Source: Symsagittifera roscoffensis (Eukaryota; Xenacoelomorpha; Acoela; Convolutidae). From it: DNA of 64,000 nt. The notes beneath the pieces were generated by a model. The model was given only the letters and a program-made list of their open reading frames with translations. It ran no database searches and had not been told where the DNA came from. Positions 1 through 11,141 of the stretch are shown piece after piece. Within the stretch, counting starts at the first letter, position 1; the number at the start of each line of letters is the position of its first letter. The stretch spans positions 48,443,724 through 48,507,723 of the forward strand of contig NC_087068.1 in NCBI RefSeq assembly GCF_963678635.1. Direction: 5' to 3'. Made by a program: the position numbers and the translations under genes.

Positions 1-20
1 GCCTCTTTTATGTACTTCAC

Positions 21-778
21 CTATTTGGCTTGATATAATTTTCCATGCCGAATTAATTCTCTGATACTCTGTAATTTTTTGGGTTCGTTCATCTATTCCC
101 AGCCACATTTTGTTCGGATCTTCAAATGTCTTCCAACTTGTCCAGAGGTATTTGCTTCTGGCGTCTTTCACGAAATCGTGCATGGATTTGATCTGGGATT
201 GGTTGATTGGCATGAACAATGTGGCTTTCTTTTCGAAAAAATTGTAAGTTTTCACGGCGTGATTCTGATGTCAATCGACTTGAAAAACTCTGAGTTATAC
301 TATTTTTGCATCCCAAATAACTATAGCCCCCTCCCACCTAGTCATAAAATCAAAACTTAGAGTGCAAGTTTCTCACTTGAATTTTCCGGATAAAAATAAA
401 AGCAAAAAACTTTTTAATTTAGTCTCTTTGCAATAAAATAGACAATTTTTTATTGTACATTTTGAGGCGGTAGAAAGCAGAAATTGAACCCAGTTTTGTT
501 ACTTAATAGTTAACATTGTAAGTGGTCAAATGTAATTATGAGCTAATTTTAAAAACAAAATCTTGGCTTGAAAACTTGAAAACAGTTCTTTCCTTTCCTT
601 CACAGTATTCTGCTGCTTCGTATGGATCCTTGAACTTGTTAACTTCACTCAAATGGTAGCATTTGTCCAGTCCACGCACTGCCTGGAAATTCACAGGACA
701 CCATTTTAGATAGCTGGAGCTAGAGGCAATATACATACTCAACACGAAGAAAAAAGCTGAAAAGATTAATTTCATCAT
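21..778 (-). CDS. C-type-lectin-like secreted protein, exons 1-2, copy A (3' part outside window)
   Basis: Exon 1 reads 778 down to about 584. It starts at a double ATG with a classic signal peptide (MMKLIFSAFFFVLSMYIA) and is followed by the start of a C-type lectin fold: a CP pair, then DKCYH, then an aromatic/Ala/Cys block ending AAEYC. Exon 2 (264 down to 21) continues the fold with KKATLFMPINQ and MWLGID, matching the 'A-L-x-P' and 'W-hG' signatures of the family. The 3' exon-2 border is a good AG|GTGAAG donor. The exon-1 donor (ACT|GTTTTC) and exon-2 acceptor (CAG|AAT) are weak but give a matching phase 0. If unspliced, the frame stops at 536. No Ca-binding EPN/QPD motif is visible in these exons; the last part of the domain lies left of the window. 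Such proteins usually bind glycans or act in immunity; which applies here is unknown. Confidence 0.62.
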
Positions 779-860
779 TTCGTATGCGTGTGGATCCTGG
801 TTTTCGAAATATAGACTGAAAGGTATTTTATTTGTATAAATGCGCGCATAAAAAATTCCC
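779..860 (-). promoter_or_regulatory. Candidate promoter / 5' leader of the lectin gene, copy A
   Basis: On the minus strand, just upstream of the double ATG at 778, there is a TATA-like run (TATACAAATAAAATA, about 815-840) preceded by an alternating CG element (GCGCGCAT). The interval to the ATG is about 40-60 bases, which suits a short leader. The same block recurs upstream of every exon-1 copy (1,811; 5,485; 14,797; 15,830; 16,864), so the array multiplies a potential promoter as well as an exon. No transcription evidence is available. Confidence 0.35.
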
Positions 861-950
861 TCGTTTTTTGCTAAAATTAGTAGTTCACTTAAGTATTTTT
901 CTACACAGCGGAAGTTGCTGGCTCTCAAGAAGCAGGATCTAAGATAGTTT

Positions 951-1145
951 GCTTCATCTTTTCAATTCCCCCAGTTATCATATGCATCAACTCTATGTTG
1001 TAACGAGAATTTTACAAGGTTAAGTGAGAAAACCAAATATGTTTGATATAGCCTAATTAGTCAACATACCAATTTTTGTAATAATCCAAAAATGTGAACA
1101 AAATTTTACTACAAAAATTTCGCTGGAGGGGGGAAAAAAAGAGCC
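951..1145. mobile_element. hAT-like MITE (GGCTC ends), degenerate copy
   Basis: A non-coding element of about 195 bp whose right end is a G-run plus purine tract plus GAGCC, and whose left end is the decayed complement. It is flanked by near-matching 8-bp repeats (gatagttt / aataattt; gataattt in the composite units). Its interior matches the better-preserved element at 10,940-11,141. Copies ride in every composite unit (for example 1,984-2,179). It lies just upstream of the lectin exon 1. Confidence 0.6.
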
Positions 1146-1634
1146 AATAATTTGGTTCCTACCCATTATAGCAACCTTTCTAGTTTATTGCTGCCTCGTT
1201 TCGGTACTGAGGTAGATCGGTTTCGGGTAGCTGGCCGATTGACAACATTTCAATTCATACGTAAATTAACCGTAATTATCGGAAATTTTAAGTCAACAAA
1301 GAATAACGAACTGCCATAAATTTCGGTATTTAAAAGCAGAATTCAATGTCATAAAATACGCAAAATGAAAACTTTAAAAAGTCAACTTTAAAATGGCGCC
1401 TGAACAATTTGTGAACTTTGTTTCGATCTCTCAGTTTTAGTCTTTTTTCACACACTGTTCTTCGTTCACCAGAAAACTCATTAGTTACGACCTTGGTTTT
1501 TTCTCGCTAAGAAATCTAGCGAGAACATCCTCGCCCCCCAACAGAGCGAGAAGAGGTGAGAGCTCCAAGATCAGCCAGGTCAGCTCTCACATACAGGAAC
1601 TGCTGTCTGCACAGTATTCTGCTGTATCTCATAT

Positions 1635-1811
1635 TCAGTATTCTGCTGCTTCGTATGGATCCTTGAACTTGTTAACTTCACTCAAATGGTAGCATTTGTC
1701 CAGTCCACGCACTGCCTGGAAATTCACAGGACACCATTTTAGATAGCTGGAGCTAGAGGCAATATACATACTCAACACGAAGAAAAAAGCTGAAAAGATT
1801 AATTTCATCAT
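1635..1811 (-). pseudogene. Truncated lectin exon-1 copy (composite unit, copy A)
   Basis: It is identical to lectin exon 1 from the ATG through the codons for AAEY, then hits a TGA because the exon is cut there. The cut is marked by a 13-bp duplicate, CAGTATTCTGCTG, present once in the intact gene but twice here (about 1,612 and 1,638). This looks like a template switch or microhomology repair. With signal peptide and only about 58 codons it cannot form a lectin domain, unless spliced to something else. Confidence 0.75.
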
Positions 1812-3414
1812 TTCGTATGCGTGTGGATCCTGGTTTTCGAAATATAGACTGAAAGGTATTTTATTTGTATAAATGCGCGCATAAAAAATTCCCTCGTTTT
1901 TTGCTAAAATTAGTAGTTCACTTAAGTATTTTTCTACACAGTGGAAGTTGCTGGCTCTCAAGAAGCAGGATCTAAGATAGTTTGCTTCATCTTTTCAATT
2001 CCCCCAGTTATCATATGCATCAACTCTATGTTGTAACGAGAATTTTACAAGGTTAAGTGAGAAAACCAAATATGTTTGATATCGCCTAATTAGTCAACAT
2101 ACCAATTTTTGTAATAATCCAAAAATGTGAACAAAATTTTACTACAAAAATTTCGCTGGAGGGGGGAAAAAAAAGAGCCGATAATTTGGTTCCTACCCAT
2201 TATAGCAACCTTTATAGTTTATTTCTGCCTCGTTTCGGTACTGAGGTAGATCGGTTTCGGGTAGCTGGCCGATTGACAACATTTCAATTCATACGTAAAT
2301 TAACCGTAATTATCGGAAATTTTAAGTCAACAAAGAATAACGAACTGCCATAAATTTCGGTATTTAAAAGCAGAATTCAATGTCATAAAATACGCAAAAT
2401 GAAAACTTTAAAAAGTCAACTTTAAAATGGCGCCTGAACAATTTGTGAACTTTGTTTCGATCTCTCAGTTTTAGTCTTTTTTCACACACTGTTCTTCGTT
2501 CACCAGAAAACTCATTAGTTACGACCTTGGTTTTTTCTCGCTAAGAAATCTAGCGAGAACATCCTCGCCCCCCAACAGAGCGAGAAGAGGTGAGAGCTCC
2601 AAGATCAGCCAGGTCAGCTCTCACATACAGGAACTGCTCGTGTCCGGGTCGGCGGACCATATTTCTGCCTCGTTTCGGTACTGAGGTAGATCGGTTTCGG
2701 GTAGCTGGCCGATTGACAACATTTCAATTCATACGTAAATTAACCGTAATTATCGGAAATTTTAAGTCAACAAAGAATAACGAACTGCCATAAATTTCGG
2801 TATTTAAAAGCAGAATTCAATGTCCTAAAATACGCAAAATGAAAACTTTAAAAAGTCAACTTTAAAATGGCGCCTGAACAATTTGTGGACTTTGTTTCGA
2901 TCTCTCAGTTTTAGTCTTTTTTCACACACTGTTCTTCGTTCACCAGAAAACTCATTAGTTACGACCTTGGTTTTTTCTCGCTAAAAAATCTAGCGAGAAC
3001 ATCCTCGCCCCCCAACAGAGCGAGAAGAGGTGAGAGCTCCAAGATCAGCCAGGTCAGCTCTCACATACAGGAACTGCTCGTGTCCGGGTCGGCGGACCAT
3101 ATTTCTGCCTCGTTTCGGTACTGAGGTAGATTGGTTTCGGGTAGCTGGCCGATTGACAACATTTCAATTCATACGTAAATTAACCGTAATTATCGGAAGT
3201 TTTAAGTCAACAAAGAATAACGAACTGCCATAAATTTCGGTATTTAAAAGCTGAATTCAATGTCATAAAATACGCAAAATGAAAACTTTAAAAAGTCAAC
3301 TTTAAAATGGCGCCTGAACAATTTGTGGACTTTGTTTCGATCTCTCAGTTTTAGTCTTTTTTCACACACTGTTCTTCGTTCACCAGAAAACTCATTAGTT
3401 ACGACCTTGGTTTT

Positions 3415-3504
3415 TTCTCGCTAAGAAATCTAGCGAGAACATCCTTGCCCCCCAACAGAGCGAGAAGAGGTGAGAGCTCCAAGATCAGCCAGGTCAGCTC
3501 TCAC
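3415..3504. other. Two hairpins in each 440-bp satellite unit (example unit)
   Basis: Each unit contains a 9-bp stem TTCTCGCTA/TAGCGAGAA with a 7-base loop (3,415-3,439), and about 30 bp later a second 9-bp stem GTGAGAGCT/AGCTCTCAC with a 17-base loop (3,470-3,504). The one common change in the first hairpin (G to A) falls in the loop, so the stem is preserved. The array's right end lies immediately after the first hairpin and the composite insertion lies about 12 bp after the second, which suggests that the hairpins mark breakpoints. Whether they are transcribed is unknown. Confidence 0.6.
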
Positions 3505-5308
3505 ATACAGGAACTGCTCGTGTCCGGGTCGGCGGACCATATTTCTGCCTCGTTTCGGTACTGAGGTAGATCGGTTTCGGGTAGCTGGCCGATTGACAAC
3601 ATTTCAATTCATACGTAAATTAACCGTAATTATCGGAAATTTTAAGTCAACAAAGAATAACGAACTGCCATAAATTTCGGTATTTAAAAGCAGAATTCAA
3701 TGTCCTAAAATACGCAAAATGAAAACTTTAAAAAGTCAACTTTAAAATGGCGCCTGAACAATTTGTGGACTTTGTTTCGATCTCTCAGTTTTAGTCTTTT
3801 TTCACACACTGTTCTTCGTTCACCAGAAAACTCATTAGTTACGACCTTGGTTTTTTCTCGCTAAAAAATCTAGCGAGAACATCCTCGCCCCCCAACAGAG
3901 CGAGAAGAGGTGAGAGCTCCAAGATCAGCCAGGTCAGCTCTCACATACAGGAACTGCTCGTGTCCGGGTCGGCGGACCATATTTCTGCCTCGTTTCGGTA
4001 CTGAGGTAGATTGGTTTCGGGTAGCTGGCCGATTGACAACATTTCAATTCATACGTAAATTAACCGTAATTATCGGAAGTTTTAAGTCAACAAAGAATAA
4101 CGAACTGCCATAAATTTCGGTATTTAAAAGCTGAATTCAATGTCATAAAATACGCAAAATGAAAACTTTAAAAAGTCAACTTTAAAATGGCGCCTGAACA
4201 ATTTGTGGACTTTGTTTCGATCTCTCAGTTTTAGTCTTTTTTCACACACTGTTCTTCGTTCACCAGAAAACTCATTAGTTACGACCTTGGTTTTTTCTCG
4301 CTAAGAAATCTAGCGAGAACATCCTTGCCCCCCAACAGAGCGAGAAGAGGTGAGAGCTCCAAGATCAGCCAGGTCAGCTCTCACATACAGGAACTGCTCG
4401 TGTCCGGGTCGGCGGACCATATTTCTGCCTCGTTTCGGTACTGAGGTAGATCGTTTTCGGGTAGCTGGCCGATTGACAACATTTTAGTTCATACGTAAGT
4501 TAACCGTAATTATCGGAAATTACAAGTCAACAAAGAATAACGAACTGCCATAAATTTCGGTATTTAAAAGCAGAATTCAATTTCATAAAATACGCAAAAT
4601 GAAAACTTTAAAAAGTCAACTTTAAAATGGCGCCTGAACAATTTGTGAACTTTGTTTCGATCTCTCAGTTTTCGTCTTTTTTCACACACTGTTCTTCGTT
4701 CACCAGAAAACTCATTAGTTACGACCTTGGTTTTTTCTCGCTAAGAAATCTAGCGAGAACATCCTCGCCCCCCAACAGAGCGAGAAGAGGTGAGAGCTCC
4801 AAGATCAGCCAGGTCAGCTCTCACATACAGGAACTGCTCGTGTCCGGGTCGGCGGACCATATTTCTGCCTCGTTTCGGTACTGAGGTAGATCGGTTTCGG
4901 GTAGCTGGCCGATTGACAACATTTCAATTCATACGTAAATTAACCGTAATTATCGGAAATTTTAAGTCAACAAAGAATAACGAACTGCCATAAATTTCGG
5001 TATTTAAAAGCAGAATTCAATGTCCTAAAATACGCAAAATGAAAACTTTAAAAAGTCAACTTTAAAATGGCGCCTGAACAATTTGTGAACTTTGTTTCGA
5101 TCTCTCAGTTTTAGTCTTTTTTCACACACTGTTCTTCGTTCACCAGAAAACTCATTAGTTACGACCTTGGTTTTTTCTCGCTAAGAAATCTAGCGAGAAC
5201 ATCCTCGCCCCCCAACAGAGCGAGAAGAGGTGAGAGCTCCAAGATCAGCCAGGTCAGCTCTCACATACAGGAACTGCTGTCTGCACAGTATTCTGCTGTA
5301 TCTCATAT

Positions 5309-5485
5309 TCAGTATTCTGCTGCTTCGTATGGATCCTTGAACTTGTTAACTTCACTCAAATGGTAGCATTTGTCCAGTCCACGCACTGCCTGGAAATTCA
5401 CAGGACACCATTTTAGATAGCTGGAGCTAGAGGCAATATACATACTCAACACGAAGAAAAAAGCTGAAAAGATTAATTTCATCAT
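5309..5485 (-). pseudogene. Truncated lectin exon-1 copy (second composite unit, copy A)
   Basis: The sequence and truncation point are the same as in the copy at 1,635-1,811, including the duplicated 13-bp junction. It is embedded between 440-bp satellite units, which shows that the composite unit itself moves by unequal exchange within the array. Confidence 0.75.
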
Positions 5486-7702
5486 TTCGTATGCGTGTGG
5501 ATCCTGGTTTTCGAAATATAGACTGAAAGGTATTTTATTTGTATAAATGCGCGCATAAAAAATTCCCTCGTTTTTTGCTAAAATTAGTAGTTCACTTAAG
5601 TATTTTTCTACACAGTGGAAGTTGCTGGCTCTCAAGAAGCAGGATCTAAGATAGTTTGCTTCATCTTTTCAATTCCCCCAGTTATCATATGCATCAACTC
5701 TATGTTGTAACGAGAATTTTACAAGGTTAAGTGAGAAAACCAAATATGTTTGATATCGCCTAATTAGTCAACATACCAATTTTTGTAATAATCCAAAAAT
5801 GTGAACAAAATTTTACTACAAAAATTTCGCTGGAGGGGGGAAAAAAAAGAGCCGATAATTTGGTTCCTACCCATTATAGCAACCTTTATAGTTTATTTCT
5901 GCCTCGTTTCGGTACTGAGGTAGATCGGTTTCGGGTAGCTGGCCGATTGACAACATTTCAATTCATACGTAAATTAACCGTAATTATCGGAAATTTTAAG
6001 TCAACAAAGAATAACGAACTGCCGTAAATTTCGGTATTTAAAAGCAGAATTCAATGTCATAAAATACGCAAAATGAAAACTTTAAAAAGTCAACTTTAAA
6101 ATGGCGCCTGAACAATTTGTGAACTTTGTTTCGATCTCTCAGTTTTAGTCTTTTTTCACACACTGTTCTTCGTTCACCAGAAAACTCATTAGTTACGACC
6201 TTGGTTTTTTCTCGCTAAGAAATCTAGCGAGAACATCCTCGCCCCCCAACAGAGCGAGAAGAGGTGAGAGCTCCAAGATCAGCCAGGTCAGCTCTCACAT
6301 ACAGGAACTGCTCGTGTCCGGGTCGGCGGACCATATTTCTGCCTCGTTTCGGTACTGAGGTAGATCGGTTTCGGGTAGCTGGCCGATTGACAACATTTCA
6401 ATTCATACGTAAATTAACCGTAATTATCGGAAATTTTAAGTCAACAAAGAATAACGAACTGCCATAAATTTCGGTATTTAAAAGCAGAATTCAATGTCCT
6501 AAAATACGCAAAATGAAAACTTTAAAAAGTCAACTTTAAAATGGCGCCTGAACAATTTGTGGACTTTGTTTCGATCTCTCAGTTTTAGTCTTTTTTCACA
6601 CACTGTTCTTCGTTCACCAGAAAACTCATTAGTTACGACCTTGGTTTTTTCTCGCTAAAAAATCTAGCGAGAACATCCTCGCCCCCCAACAGAGCGAGAA
6701 GAGGTGAGAGCTCCAAGATCAGCCAGGTCAGCTCTCACATACAGGAACTGCTCGTGTCCGGGTCGGCGGACCATATTTCTGCCTCGTTTCGGTACTGAGG
6801 TAGATTGGTTTCGGGTAGCTGGCCGATTGACAACATTTCAATTCATACGTAAATTAACCGTAATTATCGGAAGTTTTAAGTCAACAAAGAATAACGAACT
6901 GCCATAAATTTCGGTATTTAAAAGCTGAATTCAATGTCATAAAATACGCAAAATGAAAACTTTAAAAAGTCAACTTTAAAATGGCGCCTGAACAATTTGT
7001 GGACTTTGTTTCGATCTCTCAGTTTTAGTCTTTTTTCACACACTGTTCTTCGTTCACCAGAAAACTCATTAGTTACGACCTTGGTTTTTTCTCGCTAAGA
7101 AATCTAGCGAGAACATCCTTGCCCCCCAACAGAGCGAGAAGAGGTGAGAGCTCCAAGATCAGCCAGGTCAGCTCTCACATACAGGAACTGCTCGTGTCCG
7201 GGTCGGCGGACCATATTTCTGCCTCGTTTCGGTACTGAGGTAGATCGTTTTCGGGTAGCTGGCCGATTGACAACATTTTAGTTCATACGTAAGTTAACCG
7301 TAATTATCGGAAATTACAAGTCAACAAAGAATAACGAACTGCCATAAATTTCGGTATTTAAAAGCAGAATTCAATTTCATAAAATACGCAAAATGAAAAC
7401 TTTAAAAAGTCAACTTTAAAATGGCGCCTGAACAATTTGTGAACTTTGTTTCGATCTCTCAGTTTTCGTCTTTTTTCACACACTGTTCTTCGTTCACCAG
7501 AAAACTCATTAGTTACGACCTTGGTTTTTTCTCGCTAAGAAATCTAGCGAGAACATAGCACTCTACACGGTGATTTTATTTGTTTGGGGGAGCTATAATT
7601 AGATGATATTTTCCCTAGTCAGAAAATTTTTTTAATATCTTCGGCTTTTTTTCCTTACGGGGAAGGCAGCTAATTGTAGCAAAAATTGAACGGCCCAAAT
7701 TG

Positions 7703-10309
7703 AGGGTATCGCGCAACACAACGAACTGATCAAAATCCCAACGACAGGTTTTCAAATTTGCATTAAGAATTGAATTTATTCCTCCCGATGTCATTAAGAA
7801 AACTATTTCTTATAAGCAATTTATTAATTTGATTTTAAGTTTTGAGAATGATGTTGAACATAAATTGAACTAATCAAAAACATCCTTTTGTAAAATGTGA
7901 ATTGTAAAGTTTTCTGGCTCTCCATAAATGGCTTTTTTCTTCCTAAAATGTGCCCCTATTTTCACTGTCCAATTTTTTAAAAAGCGTGAAAACTAATTAG
8001 TCCATGACAAACACTAGTCCATGGCAAACAGTTTGATACTAATGTTAATGGGGAACAAAATTGATATTTATGTGATGTTGAGGAGGGTTAGTTAAAGGTA
8101 GGAGGGAGCCTTAAAATAATTACGTTTATTATACAGTGCGTTTGAAAAAATGCTGAATATGGGGTTTAAGAAGTAGATTCTGTCGACAGCCAGAGAAAGA
8201 AGGAGTTATCTTCCTTGCGGGTAAGATTGCTAAGTGAAGGGCGGGATGAGCTTATTCGTGAATTGGTCAAAAGATTGATTCGGAGACGCTGCTTTCTTTC
8301 CGGCCCGAGTTTTTGAAGGAATTGAGCGGCATGTCGTGTGCCAAAACGCTCGTGGATGGTATCCGTCGCTTTATCGTAAGCAGCCTGCGCTGAGTTGTCA
8401 TGATGTGTTTATTTTTTGGACTAGTGTTCCTCCTCTAGCAACTGGCTTGGAGTCTTGTCGTTTTGAAAATGGCAAGATAGGCAGGAAGGTCCAAGGGCAA
8501 GCTAAACATAATTCCTAGTCTTGCTCACGAAGTGAGAGTCTTGTTTTACTTTTCCACACTCGTTCTTTTGCTTTTCGGCACTCCACTCTGAAGGTTGGAT
8601 TTTCTGCTGTGATTCGAGAGACGAAGTTGGCTTTCCCTGTGGGCAAGCCGATTTGAATCTCTTATCCAGCGGGTCTTAGTGCGAGTTTTTGCTCAAGTGT
8701 GACTGAGAGTTGATTTGGTTCGGATCTTCTGTTAGTTTCAAGTGCGATGAGTCAATTCTCGTTTGAGTTTCTCTGCTCAAAAAAAATTGTTATAGTTTTT
8801 CTTTTTTCCTGATTGTTGATCGGTTCTTGCGCGACCGGATGTCTTGTTCAAATACAATTTTTTTGGTGTATCATTGGGGCTGGGCCTCTTGAATTGCTGG
8901 TTTTGAGAGTGTTGAGTTGGTTCCTCGCACCCAAGTGATCGGTCGGATTTTTTTCTGAATTTTTAGAGTAGGTTTGACATTAAATTTTTTTTTTTTGGTT
9001 AGTTAGTTTTTTTGGGTCTATTTGTTTGGAAAACAGTTTTCGGCAGTTTTGAGGATACCGGTTACTTTTTGTGCTTTCAAGTGCTGGAAACGCTACAAAA
9101 GTGGCTGCGTGTAATGCCAAATTAGTCGTAAAACTGTAAACGAAACGGTAAAACAAAATTAAATTGTCATAAAAAGGTGCGAAATGAAGGTATCGCGCAA
9201 CACAACAAATTGATCAAAATCGCAAAGACAGGTTTTCGAATTTGCATTAAGAATTAAAACTATTCCTCCCGATGTCATTAAGAAAACTATTTCTTATAAG
9301 CAATTTATTAATGTGATTTTAAGTTTTGAGAATTATGTTGATCGGTTCTTGCGCGACCGGATGTCTTGTTCAAATACAATTTTTTTGGTGTATCATTGGG
9401 GCTGGGCCTCTTGAATTGCTGGTTTTGAGAGTGTTGAGTTGGTTCCTCGCACCCAAGTGATCGGTCGGATTTTTTTCTGAATTCTTAGAGTAGGTTTGGC
9501 ATTAAATTTTTTTTTTTTGGTTTGTTAGTTTTTTTGGGTCTATTTGTTTGGAAAACAGTTTTCGGCAGTTTTGAGGATACCGGTTACTTTTTGTGCTTTC
9601 AAGTGCTGGAAACGCTACAAAAGTGGCTGCGTGTAATGCCAAATTAGTCGTAAAACTGTAAACGAAACCGTAAAACAAAATTAAATTGTCATAAAAAGGT
9701 GCGAAATGAAGGTATCGCGCAACACAACAAATTGATCAAAATCGCAAAGACAGGTTTTCGAATTTGCATTAAGAATTAAAACTATTCCTCCCGATGTCAT
9801 TAAGAAAACTATTTCTTATAAGCAATTTATTAATGTGATTTTAAGTTTTGAGAATTATGTTGATCGGTTCTTGCGCGACCGGATGTCTTGTTCAAATACA
9901 ATTTTTTTGGTGTATCATTGGGGCTGGGCCTCTTGAATTGCTGGTTTTGAGAGTGTTGAGTTGGTTCCTCGCACCCAAGTGATCGGTCGGATTTTTTTCT
10001 GAATTCTTAGAGTAGGTTTGGCATTAAATTTTTTTTTTTTGGTTTGTTAGTTTTTTTGGGTCTATTTGTTTGGAAAACAGTTTTCGGCAGTTTTGAGGAT
10101 ACCGGTTACTTTTTGTGCTTTCAAGTGCTGGAAACGCTACAAAAGTGGCTGCGTGTAATGCCAAATTAGTCGTAAAACTGTAAACGAAACCGTAAAACAA
10201 AATTAAATTGTCATAAAAAGGTGCGAAATGAAGGTATCGCGCAACACAACAAATTGATCAAAATCGCAAAGACAGGTTTTCGAATTTGCATTAAGAATTG
10301 AAACTATTC
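7703..10309. repeat. 1,484/522-bp tandem repeat array, copy A
   Basis: One long unit (7,703-9,185) starts at a 'g.aggg/ggtatcgcgcaacac' landmark. Two 522-bp sub-units (9,186-9,707 and 9,708-10,229) and a partial unit (10,230-10,309) follow. The short units correspond to the last third of the long one joined to its first part, so an internal 960-bp segment has been skipped. Bases 7,557-7,702 are unique joining sequence between the two arrays. Confidence 0.88.
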
Positions 10310-10939
10310 CTCCAGAAAATTTTGAAAACAGCCAAAGGTAATTTTTTCCTATTTGATTTTAGCTTGAAATTTAACTAATTCCACGCATAAAAATTCCGCA
10401 TTTCGTCAAAGCTTAACGTATAAACACTACAATGATTGAGTGAACTTGGTTGAATGAAAAATTTTTATTGAAAATAGTGAGGAGCATACATTGAGTAGTA
10501 AACATTAATATACGGGAGTCGTAAACATTAATAAACATTTACGAGAGGGTACCTAAAGCTGAACTTGGATTTCTATAACAAATACGCACACACTATAGTA
10601 TCTACAAAAGAATCTCCAAATCTATAAATAAAAGCAATATATTAGCACAGAGTTTATCAATGAGAACTTTACTTTTTGCTTTTACTGATTGATCAAAAAT
10701 CTCGACCAAGTTCTTGCTTTTACTGATTGGACTTACTCTGCTTATGTTAATCTATGTAAGACAATAAAACTGGCTAAACAAGTATATCTACCTAACAAAA
10801 AGTTTCGTATAAATTAGGAATTTTTTCCACTCCTTTCTCCCACACCTTTCCACATCACTTTCGATAATTTGTTTCTCGTTGTCACAGTGTAAAAATACTC
10901 TGCATGATGAACGAACTAAGCTGTGTGAACAGATTTGTT
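10310..10939. other. AT-rich spacer, nothing recognised
   Basis: This spacer between the end of copy A and the first MITE contains no frame, repeat or motif that I can assign. Short direct echoes ('acattaatatacggg' and 'aacattaataaacatt' near 10,502-10,535) are minor. Confidence 0.5.
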
Positions 10940-11141
10940 GGCTCTTTTTCCTTCCCCCCCCACCTCACATGAGCTTCAATATATTAGTGTAACGAGTGGT
11001 TTTACGAGGTTGAAAATGAGGACCAAATATGTTTGTCGTGGCCTTATTAGTCTATATGTAAATTTTCATAACAATCGGACAATGTGGTCAACAAATTTAC
11101 ATGTAAAATTTTGCAGGTGGGGGGGGAAAGGAAAAAGAGCC
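10940..11141. mobile_element. hAT-like MITE with clear 8-bp target duplication
   Basis: A 202-bp palindromic element with terminal inverted repeats GGCTCTTTTTCCTTCCCC and its complement, flanked on both sides by GATTTGTT. An 8-bp duplication is typical of hAT transposons, so this is probably a non-autonomous hAT relative. It has no coding capacity. The apparent 82-codon frame across it is not a gene. Confidence 0.75.

Larger units (their letters stand above)
1605..7556. repeat. 440-bp satellite array with 1,034-bp composite units, copy A
   Basis: Order of units: composite (1,605-2,638); six 440-bp units starting at 2,639, 3,079, 3,519, 3,959, 4,399 and 4,839; composite (5,279-6,312); 440-bp units at 6,313 and 6,753; truncated unit 7,193-7,556. 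The composite equals a 440-bp unit minus 22 bp plus a 616-bp insert (440-22+616 = 1,034). Three diagnostic 440-bp variants, here called R, W and L (for example 'gatcggtttc', 'gattggtttc', 'gatcgttttc'), occur as R-W-R-W-L-R' before the second composite and R-W-L after it, so blocks have been copied by unequal exchange. A partial unit (about 1,188-1,604) precedes the first composite. Apparent 67-codon frames in the units start at GTG and are not credible genes. Confidence 0.95.
1..10309. repeat. Segmental tandem duplication, copy A
   Basis: Base 1 of the window matches base 14,020, and the match continues through both internal repeat arrays to 10,309, where copy A leaves the repeat (the text changes after 'actattcctcc'). 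The copies differ by only a few substitutions that I could see, for example C/G near 650/14,669, G/T near 8,138/19,518 and G/C near 9,149/20,528. They also differ in repeat number: copy A has six more 440-bp units and one more 522-bp unit than copy B. The left edge is not visible because the window starts inside the copy. Such high identity means either a very recent duplication or homogenisation; an assembly artefact from allelic copies is the main alternative. Confidence 0.93.

Noticed and set aside
79-360. 93-codon plus-strand frame (and its twin at 14,098)
   Set aside because: It is antisense to lectin exon 2, whose minus-strand reading shows family motifs. The plus frame has no motif of its own.
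2590-2793. 67-codon frames recurring every 440 bp (also 3,030; 3,470; 3,910; 4,790; 6,264; 17,643 and others)
   Set aside because: They start at GTG inside a hairpin, span the satellite unit border, and exist only because the units are near-identical. There is no ATG, domain or splice context.
8336-8518. 60-codon plus-strand frame MCQNARGWY (and 19,715)
   Set aside because: It starts at GTG and lies opposite the degenerate minus-strand frame, which is the one kept across diverged units.
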